From the NCBI GenBank assembly GCA_032718475.1, contig JAUCBJ010004144.1, positions 144,355 through 208,354 on the forward strand: DNA of 64,000 nt, in the 5' to 3' direction. Each line of letters begins with the position of its first letter. Position 1 is the first letter of the stretch. Positions 56,467-64,000 of the stretch are shown here, piece after piece. Made by a program: the position numbers and the translations under genes. The notes under the pieces are model-generated. The model was not told the origin of the DNA. It was given only the letters and a program-made list of their open reading frames with translations, and ran no database searches. The stretch is from Nemertoderma westbladi. Lineage: Eukaryota > Xenacoelomorpha > Nemertodermatida > Nemertodermatidae.

Positions 56467-57270
56467 CCTGGCACAAGCTTTGCCGTGCCATCACAATTTT
56501 AAAACGATAGTAGATTATCGTTGTAATAGAGTGAAATTCACACAAGGCAAGTTGCTGGAGCATGAGGTAGACTACACAAATAGACAATTACTCCGAGTAT
56601 CTCAAGTCCAGGAAGGGGCATCAACATATGACTACCACCTGAAACATTCCGCCATATCCCTTTTCATCATATACTGCCTTGCAAAGCATACCTCACTGAT
56701 GAAATTATCCGTACCATCTTAGAGGAAGTGACCGCCTATCTAAACAGTCGGCCCCTAATGCCCGTTTCGACCAACCCCAAAGCACTAGAGGCCCTCACAC
56801 CAGCCCACTTTCTAATGAAAAAGAAAGTAGTGATGTTGCCAGTCTCAACACCAGAAGACGGTAACGAGCTATTGCGACAAACCTGGAAGATGACACAATT
56901 ACTGTCATCCCGATTCGCTAAACCACTTTGAGCGCTTTTACCTCCCAGTATACAACTTAGAAACAAGTGGTTTTTGGTAAAAGACAATGCCAGAGAGGGC
57001 AGGGCGACATGGTCGTAGTAGTAAACTCCGATCTTCCCCGCAAATATTGACAGACAGCGCGCATCGTAGAGACATACGTTAGCGCGGATGGCCTAGTAAG
57101 ATCAGTGGATTTAGTGGTGCTCAGGGAAAGGGGCAAGCTAAATCTTGTTCCACAGAGGCTCAACCGTCCCATAGCACACCTCTACCTACTAGAAATGGCA
57201 CGCGAGGAATCTGGCAACTATGGAAAGCAGGAAGTTAAGCCAACGGACTTAACTTACTTCCTGCTATAAT
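56467..57270 (+). pseudogene. BEL-2 pol, integrase C-terminal part (broken, internally deleted)
   Basis: Resumes the pol codons split by BEL-3 (SWHKLCRA..., matching SWNRLCKA of BEL-3). Most of the integrase zinc and catalytic core is missing. A 67-codon open stretch at 56728-56931 matches the region after the catalytic Glu (TAYLNSRPLMPVS...LTPAHFL), then a frameshift near 56925. The C-terminal domain can be followed to ESGNYGK and a stop near 57266. Inactive. Confidence 0.8.
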
Positions 57271-58971
57271 TGGTTAACTCCTAGGTAATGCTTGAGTGCG
57301 CCGCATATCACACTCGAGCGTGGGAACGGGTTAGGTGAAGTTAACCACCGACTCCATCTCTTCACCACTGACCCATATACTCAGCTTGACAGGCTAACAA
57401 AAATTATCCTTATAACGCTTTGTCCCCAAAAAACAATAGGACTATGGGATGTTTCATGATAAATCGTTTTATACACGGTGCATGAAACTTGATCTTAGTT
57501 CAAGAACAACTATAAGCAAAATGACATAAACAATAGGACTGTGGGATATTTCATGATAAACTGTTCTATACACAGTGCATGAAACTTGATCTCAGTTCTA
57601 GAACACGCTAAAATATATAAATGGGAGGTTCATGATAAGCCGTTATACACACGACGCATGAAACTTAAACCCAACATTAATAACATGTTGTGATAAGTCA
57701 TTATTAAACATGACGCGAAGCCAACCAAAACCCTTTAACTGTATGATGACGGTGATAATACAATTGAATGCGGAATCCATATCCTTTATTTCGGTTAAAC
57801 CAAACTCTGGGTAAATTCTGGAGATGGCCTGCCACTTCATGTGAAACCCGAGTACAAAGGGAGTAACAAATAAAATTATAATAAGTCGTAATAGTCATGA
57901 TAAGTCATTATTAAACATGGCGCATGACAATAACAAACCTTGGTCTTACTGTACTATGACGGCCCAATCATACTTGAAAGCCGAGTCTTAATTATTTCTC
58001 CCGCTTCTTGTCAATTTCCAGAGTACAGTAAGAGATGTCAATTAGTTGGGTTGAAATTTCAAGAACCAACATAGCTCGATATTGATTAATACAATATCAC
58101 ATCACATATGAATCCATTCAAGTCACTGTAATAATGAGCATTACGGGAACGGTTGCGGTCCATTTTGTGGCTCTCTCCCAACCAGATCGCGTAAATCTTT
58201 ATTATGTTATTTATTAATAGCTTAATATCATCAACCCTCAATTATGACATTAATATCCCGATAGTACAAACACCGATACTATACAGACTAACAACGTAAT
58301 AATATCACAGTAAACCCAGATCTGTATGAATGAGCAATACCCTATCCTACCGCTATATTTACCGAATGTTGATCTTTGATTAAGTAATAATTAATTTAGA
58401 ACATTGGGACGCTGGTGTGTCACTCGCGCAACCCATTTTTTATTAAAGTTCTAAAGTTTATCGTATTTGCTAAATTTAATATTTTTAAATATATTTAGTG
58501 GGTATCCATGGAAACTAATATCAACATTCGGGAAATAGTAGATTTGTGATAAACATTTCATACCGGTCAACTGGTACGTGTTGTGATATTGTGTGCGTTA
58601 GTTTGCATGACAGTATGAATAGCAACTACTCTATGTGTGTTTACTGTAGCGAACCAAAGCCTTATTGCTGACTAACTGCAATTACATTGCTATATTAGTT
58701 ACCCCGACAAATAGCCCTTGGATAAGACCGGCCTCGAGCTTTTCCTGCGCATTAGCCGTTGCGTCATCCACCCGTTCATCCATGCCTGTTGGATAGGGAA
58801 TTGGCGTAGCGGCGCTAATGTGGCCAGGGGCGGCTCGGGTCCGTGTTGGGCTGGGGGAAAGAGGGCGGCTTGCCATTGCCGACCTGCGCGAACTTTGATA
58901 ACTATAACAATAATTAACTTTGGTTTGCCTTTGTTTGATGGATAACATATTTGTTTCTTACAATAATAACA
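57271..58971 (+). other. BEL-2 pol/ORF-X spacer with an array of stem-loops
   Basis: No gene supported. Five related stem-loops lie at 57451-57488, 57549-57584, 57629-57662, 57688-57718 and 57894-57928: arms such as GTTTCATG/CATGAAAC, TTTCATG/CATGAAA, TTCATG/CATGAA, TTGTG/CGCGA (with G-U pairs) and GTCATG/CATGAC, loops of 21-23 nt beginning ATAA. 57929-58700 is AT-rich with nothing recognised. 58722-58900 is an unusually GC-rich patch of unknown origin. Confidence 0.6.
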
Positions 58972-60470
58972 ATGGATACTTCTAATGATGATCCAATGGA
59001 TAATATCAATATACAGCGACAACAACTTTCAGAGGAATATCGTCGAGGTATGCGAGAGATGATGGAGGATTTGTTGACACCTGGAGTACCGCAACAGTAT
59101 ACGGAACCTTTAATGTCCCCGGTAGAGGTATCCGAGCGGCTACATTACCGCGCCTTTATGGACAGGTATACTAATATAGATGGATCTTATAAACCGTTTG
59201 TCATATCTGGGTACCCGAGCGATCTTATATACTCAGAAGATGTTCATGAGCGACAAGACATGGAAATGTAGCATTATCATGTACAGAGACAACAGGAGGA
59301 TACCGCGCGAATGGACAGGGAAGACACCATCCGAGACACCATGTCGACAGATGACGCAGAAACCAGCGTTAACGTGGCTAAATTCGAGGACTTAATCACG
59401 TTTCTTCGAGAAACTTATTTAAATATAGCGGCGGCCCAAACTCAACAAACTCATTATCCCAAAATTATTCACCCCGACCCGATAGCGGAGCTTAAACGTT
59501 TATATCATACAATGATGTATTTGACCGCAAGTAGACCTTTTACCTGTGCTACCGGACCGTTTCGACGCTATGGAAGAATATTGTAAAACCGGCGCTCGAT
59601 CCCCACACTTGAGTCGCCAGGACTTTAAATTATGGTATTATTGCGACGATTGTCCGCATCCCAACCAGCAGGTAAACCCCGCCGACCACGCGTGATGGGG
59701 TCGACCGGTCAACCACCCCCGTGAATGCTGTCCTAAACATAGCTACACGCGTTTCACATACGGAGGGTATGAGCGCTATCTATTCGGTATTGATGAACGA
59801 GCCTTAAAGAAACTGCGCAGAATGGAGCATCTGCCCGCCAACGTCCCGCGTTTTTCAGTGCGAGCTCCAGCTCCCAAGGTCCAACCATCCCCGGTCCTGC
59901 CTCAGGATTGTGGCCCCCTAGACGAGGACTATTCCGAATATTTAGATATGGTTCTACCAGAATAGCTGATTCCCCGAGAGGAACCGGTGATAACTCCCCT
60001 GATCCCACCCAGACTCGGAAGAGGATTTAGGCCTAGAGCTGTAACACCAGGCGAACAGTTGACACCAGGTGTAGTTATACCTCCTCGCAACGAAACCACC
60101 CAGTTAATAATGTCGTACAGTCTAGCCGGCATTCATGCGCATTTATCCACGACTCCATCTGGTACCTTATTAACGGAGCTCGCTTTGTTGGAGGCTATGG
60201 ACAATGTCGCGTTCCAACCGGAAATCAACACGTTGAGAACCCGTATCGCCGAAGGAGACTTATAATCCTTCTCGGATTTTCTCTCGAATCTCCAAGCCGA
60301 AGCTAAAGAGAAAGAACGACGTGAAGAGGAAGCGATAGCATTGGAGGATGCCGATCTTACCGCTTATCGCCAACCTTACGTTCAGTCCTTAATGGAAGGC
60401 TTCCAGCCTAAACGCTATGTCCACCCTTCCATGCAGCACAAGGTTTTCGGCGCTAAACAGCTACACGTGT
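58972..60470 (+). pseudogene. BEL-2 ORF-X (broken)
   Basis: Homologue of BEL-1 and BEL-3 ORF-X. ATG at 58972; TAG at 59269 with the frame continuing (HYHVQRQQ...) to 59586; a one-base frameshift near 59545; TGA near 59692; TAG near 59963; TAA near 60263. Recognisable: QQYTEPL near 59090, AFMDRYTNIDGSY near 59152, FLRETYLNI near 59401, ELKRLYHTMMYLTA near 59488, LPVLPDRFDAMEEYC near 59540-59585, WYYCDDC (Cys 59642 and 59651) and CPKH (Cys 59729, His 59738), C-X2-C-X25-C-X2-H overall. It ends with a charged EKERREEEA helix near 60310. A GGAAGGCTTCCAGCCT sequence at 60394 resembles the BEL-1 20-nt repeat. Function unknown. Confidence 0.65.
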
Positions 60471-62348
60471 AGCTTTGGTGAACCCGCCGAAACCACCTGT
60501 GCCATCGCTGATGTCCCGGTATTAAAAACACCTACACTGGAACTGCTGCGTGTAGATGGCGAACTAGTACCTCCTTCTCGCACTCGAACTGACGTGATTC
60601 GAGAAAAGGTCCACGGAATAAACATATCGCGTCGCCCTCTACACTACCCCTTTTATGGGATCAAATACCATCCTCGCTTCGTGATGCTCAAGCAACACTA
60701 CGTAATACAACCCGAGCACCCCGGACAGGATATACGATTTCTACCGCTAGTAAATCCTTTGGACCTCGTGGAATTATAAACTTTACATCAGCATTTGGAC
60801 TCTTTAGTAAAACTGAACTCGTTTAAAAAAACCTTACAATATTGTGACCATAGAAGCTAGTCCGCGTCCACCTACCAATTTGGAAACATTTATGGACTAC
60901 CACCGTTTATTACATTGGAATTTGGACGTGACATTCCTGGAGGATGACCTGAAATATATCGAACCCAATATAAACTCCCATGAGATGCCTAGTTATGAAG
61001 CCTAGTTATGACACCCAGCTATGGGAATCGGTGCTGCCCTGTTACTACAACCAGTATTAGATATTCTGTTGGATGAATCCGTATACAAACTCGGTTCAGC
61101 CATATATCGGGATTTAACGGATGACTTCCCTATTGTCCATGATATACCATATCCTTTCGTCGACACTCAAGTCATCCTTCCTTGGGCGCAATCTCGCGGT
61201 TTTTTCAGAGTTATGTACCGGCGGAACGCCAATGATATGTATAACCGAGTTGATCGCACTTCCTCCGGTCATATAGCTTTCCAGGAGTACAGTTGGAATT
61301 TCAAAGAAACTGACCCCGAGACATATTCTCAATTTTATGGTGACGCATATTCGCCCTATTATTTTCAGGGACCACTCACCGCTCCTGGTGCCATGTATAG
61401 TTTTATGAGTGTCCCCTTACGCCCTTCATTGGCGATGTACCTCATATTCGAAAATCCAAGCGTTATCGGGATGGCTTGCGGACGTATGTAGGCGTACATT
61501 GAGAGCACACCCGAACGAATACTGAATTCGGTAAATTCTTGAACTTCGAGTGCTTCCGACGTTTCCTGACCCCTTTCGCCAACATCGACAGCCAGTTCTG
61601 TGTAAAGTCGTTGTCCCAGCAGGAGTTACGCCATTATGCCACGGATGAGCTAGCCAGCGGTGGCTTTGCCATTTTCCGGAACGTGTGCGTTTCAAACTTG
61701 CATCCGTCGGTAATCGAGAGACCCATCATCAAACCCGGATTCTCGGTTGGCCAAATACAGACTGATATCATAGACGCTTCAGGCCAAATGGAAGAACCAA
61801 TTCATTTGGAAGCGACCTCAGTAACCACTACTGTTGTGTCCACGCCCGATAACGAGTCTGCCTTAATAGACTGGTATCGCGGAACTGAGCGGCTCACCGT
61901 CCGAGGTTTCCGTTACGCGTCATTCCAAAGACACATCTGTTGTGCGCACTGCGGTCTTCGCACACACAAGACTCCCATCCAGCCCGGAGTTCTCTGCGAC
62001 AGTCTCGTTGATAGCAATATTAAACTTCATTGCCCATATTGTCGTATTAGTGGTGATCACATTTTCTTCTCGTGTACAGTCTTTGCTACACAATGTGAGC
62101 GTTGTCAATTTAAAGGACACGGTAGTTCAAACTGCCCCTTTGGCCATGACATAGAAGTGGAAGATGAGACCAGCATTGCGCGATACATCCGATCATGGGA
62201 AGGATGCGCAGACCTCAATGCGTATGCTATGTCTCGATACGCCGCAGCAAGGGCTCATCTTGGAGTGTACGCGGTTACCCCCTTTGTTTGCGCCACTGAA
62301 GTTCGACATGCTTGGTTACCTAGCTACACATACTCCTCAATCATGTAG
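60471..62348 (+). pseudogene. ORF-Y: decayed coding region with Cys-rich part and CCHC knuckle
   Basis: A series of long open pieces (60471-60779, about 60850-61491 with two stops near 61003-61012, and 61539-62348) has protein-like composition, and neighbouring pieces can be followed with single frame changes. 61539-62348 (269 codons) has Cys pairs in CCAHCG (61938-61955), CPYC (about 62030) and a classical zinc knuckle CERCQFKGHGSSNC at 62094-62134. No match to the BEL-1 or BEL-3 ORF-X is seen. It could be an extension of BEL-2 ORF-X, a second accessory gene, or a fragment of another element. I do not recognise a family. Confidence 0.5.
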
Positions 62349-62548
62349 CTTCCTGCACCAACACCCGATTCGTTCGACGTTTTCTTCGAGAAATACATCC
62401 TGAACATGTGACTTCTTATGACATAATCAAATTCATTAAAGACTCCCCTTTCTATGGTCCCCACTTCCTGGAAAGACATCCCGAGTTGCTTCCACAGCAC
62501 TGAGCCTTCCAAGAACACGTTCATCGCGAGGGACCAGTCTCACACATT

Positions 62549-62824
62549 GTGCCTCCGAGAATTTTCCTCGGCCAACAGGCTCCGTTTGGTATCGCGACCC
62601 AAACTGTCCCCTCCGGGCCAGTACACACCGCCGTGCGGAAGCGCTTAGCCACTACCCCGGAACCGGGATTCCGTCGACCGGTTGTCGACTCAAACGCCGC
62701 GAGATCGTATAAATTAAAGAATCGCTATTGTTCTATGTATGTGAACCCAACACGGGTAGCCGCTGCTGCGAACGAACCAAACGATTATCTACGATCGGTT
62801 TCCTATCGAGTTCAAGTTAAATAG
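62549..62824 (+). pseudogene. 3' fragment of the ORF-Y region, 91 codons
   Basis: An open frame with no recognised domain (Pro/Arg-rich start, then YKLKNRYCSMYVNP). It may be the C-terminus of ORF-Y after further breaks at 62349-62548. Weakly supported. Confidence 0.3.
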
Positions 62825-62959
62825 ACTAAATAAATTTAATAACTAATAATGATAAGTGACGTATAATATTAATAATTATAAGCCGGATTTTATTATTCTT
62901 ACTGAAACAATAATAAACTCTTAATTTGTTTATAAACTACACAATATTGTCTCTTCCCT

Positions 62960-64000
62960 TTAGGTTTAACAGCTGGAGGGCGTCTCGTTACATATTGGAT
63001 GTAAATCATAGGTTTCGCATTTGGGTTTACGGGTTGGATGTAACCCATGTATGTATTACCCGTTGGGTCTATGGGATGGATGAAATCCATGGATTACCCG
63101 TTGGGTCTACGGGATGGATTCTACAGGTTGGATGTAACCCATCGGTTTACCCGTTGGGTCAACGGGATGGATGTAACCCATGTGTTACCCGTTGGGTCAA
63201 CGGGATGGATGTAACCCATGGGTTACTCGTTGGGTCTACGGGATGGATGAAATCCATGGGTTACCCGTTGGGTCTACGGGATGGATTCTACGGGTTGGAT
63301 GTAACCCATGTGTTACCCGTTGGGACTATGGGATGGATGTAACCCATGTGTTACCCGTTGGGTCTATGGGATGGATGAAATCCATGGGTTACCCGTTGGG
63401 TGTACGGGATGGATTCTACGGGTTGGATGTAACCCATGGGTTACCCCTTGGGTCTACGGGATGGATGTAACCCATGTGTTACCCGTTGGGTCTATGGGAT
63501 GGATGAAATCAATGGGTTACCCGTTGGGTCTACGGGATGGATTCTAGGGTTTGGATGTAACCCATGGGTTACCCGTTTGGTCAACGGGATGGATGTAACC
63601 CATGGGTTACCCGTTGGGTCTACGGGTTGGATGTAACCCATGGATTACCCGTAGGGTCTACAGGATGGATGTAACCCATGGGTTACCCGTTCGATCTACG
63701 GGTTGGATGTAAGCCATGGGTTACCCGTTGGGTTTACGGGTTGGATGTAACCCATGGGTTACCCGTTGGGTCTTCTGGATGGATGTAACCCATGGATTAC
63801 CAGTTGGGTTTACGAGATGGATGTAGCCCATGGGATACCCGTTGGATATACGGGTTGGATGTAACCCATGGGTTACCCCTTAAGTCTACAGGTTGGATGA
63901 AACCCATGGGTTACACGTTGGATCAACGGGATGGATATAACCCATGGGTTAGAAGTTGGGTCTACTGGATTGATGTAACCCATGGGTACCCGTTAGTAGT
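62960..64000. repeat. Minisatellite, 38-40-bp units, continuing past the window
   Basis: About 26 imperfect units of 'ggatggatgtaacccatggg'-type sequence followed by 'ttacccgttgggtctac'. Units with 'gaaatccatgg' or 'gattctacggg' alternate with the main type, giving a higher-order period of about 128 bp (for example near 63236, 63364 and 63492). The core GTAACCCATGGGTTAC is a perfect 16-bp palindrome. Long overlapping open frames arise only from the repeat. 62826-62959 between ORF-Y and this array is AT-rich with nothing recognised. Confidence 0.95.

Larger units (their letters stand above)
38917..62825 (+). mobile_element. BEL-2: old, 5'-truncated BEL/Pao element split by BEL-3
   Basis: Pol begins abruptly inside RT at 38917, is interrupted at 40527 after an HYS motif by BEL-3, resumes at 56467 with SWHKLC in frame with the same protein position in BEL-3 pol, and ends near 57270. 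A spacer and ORF-X (from 58972) follow in the BEL-1 order. LTRs, Gag and protease are missing from the window. Many stops and frameshifts show it is dead and older than BEL-3. The link between the pol and the ORF-X region is by order and homology, not by LTRs. Confidence 0.65.

Noticed and set aside
58682-59025. Minus-strand open frames of 88 and 108 codons
   Set aside because: They come from the GC-rich patch, overlap each other in different frames and show no domain.
60394-60413. Tenth copy of the 20-nt hairpin repeat, in BEL-2
   Set aside because: GGAAGGCTTCCAGCCTAAAC has the stem arms but a 3-nt loop and a different 3' end; it may be chance, so it is not counted.
62926-63636. Open frames with GMDEIHGLPVGSTGW-type repeats
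   Set aside because: A minisatellite with few stop codons gives overlapping open frames; unit length changes shift frame freely.

Overview
The window is animal-like (metazoan), repeat-dense, AT-rich DNA. No host protein gene, rRNA, CRISPR array or bacterial operon is visible. Everything recognisable is satellite DNA, minisatellite DNA, or LTR retrotransposons of the BEL/Pao superfamily, which is known only from animals. The species cannot be named from the sequence.

Layout. 1-9692: satellite of about 416-bp monomers (plus 354/355-bp variants) in a 9-monomer, 3,621-bp higher-order repeat. 9693-26806: a young 17.1-kb BEL/Pao element on the + strand (called BEL-1 here) inserted into one monomer, with a perfect 5-bp target duplication (GAATT) and nearly identical 2.3-kb LTRs. 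26807-34737: the same satellite continues, now with a 5-monomer, 2,017-bp period, and flips orientation near 33616. 34738-38900: a 163-bp tandem repeat, a minus-strand Gag fragment (BEL-4) and an ACCGGT-rich region. 38917-62825: an old, decayed + strand BEL element (BEL-2) whose pol is split at 40527 by a complete 15.9-kb minus-strand BEL element (BEL-3, 40528-56461; target duplication CAGTT). 62960-64000: a 38-40-bp minisatellite running off the window end.

How the parts fit. BEL-1, BEL-2 and BEL-3 share one plan: LTR, 5' UTR with ACCGGT/TATATA-rich repeats (seen in BEL-1 and BEL-3), Gag with coiled coil and zinc knuckles, aspartic protease, reverse transcriptase, RNase H, integrase, a spacer of 0.7-1.8 kb with inverted repeats, then an extra 3' gene (called ORF-X here) before the 3' LTR. 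ORF-X aligns by eye among all three elements around an LYxTxxYLT helix and a C-X2-C ... C-X2-H putative zinc site. I recognise no known family for it, and see no signal peptide or envelope-like feature.

Most notable observations: (1) a 20-nt self-complementary sequence present nine times in BEL-1, in all three reading frames and in non-coding DNA, with a stem-preserving variant; (2) ORF-X; (3) stem-loops in the pol/ORF-X spacers, tandem in BEL-2 and BEL-3, with compensatory differences; (4) an (S/T)PD repeat domain between RNase H and integrase; (5) a tRNA-like Pol III promoter inside the BEL-1 LTR. All names BEL-1 to BEL-4, ORF-X and ORF-Y are local labels.
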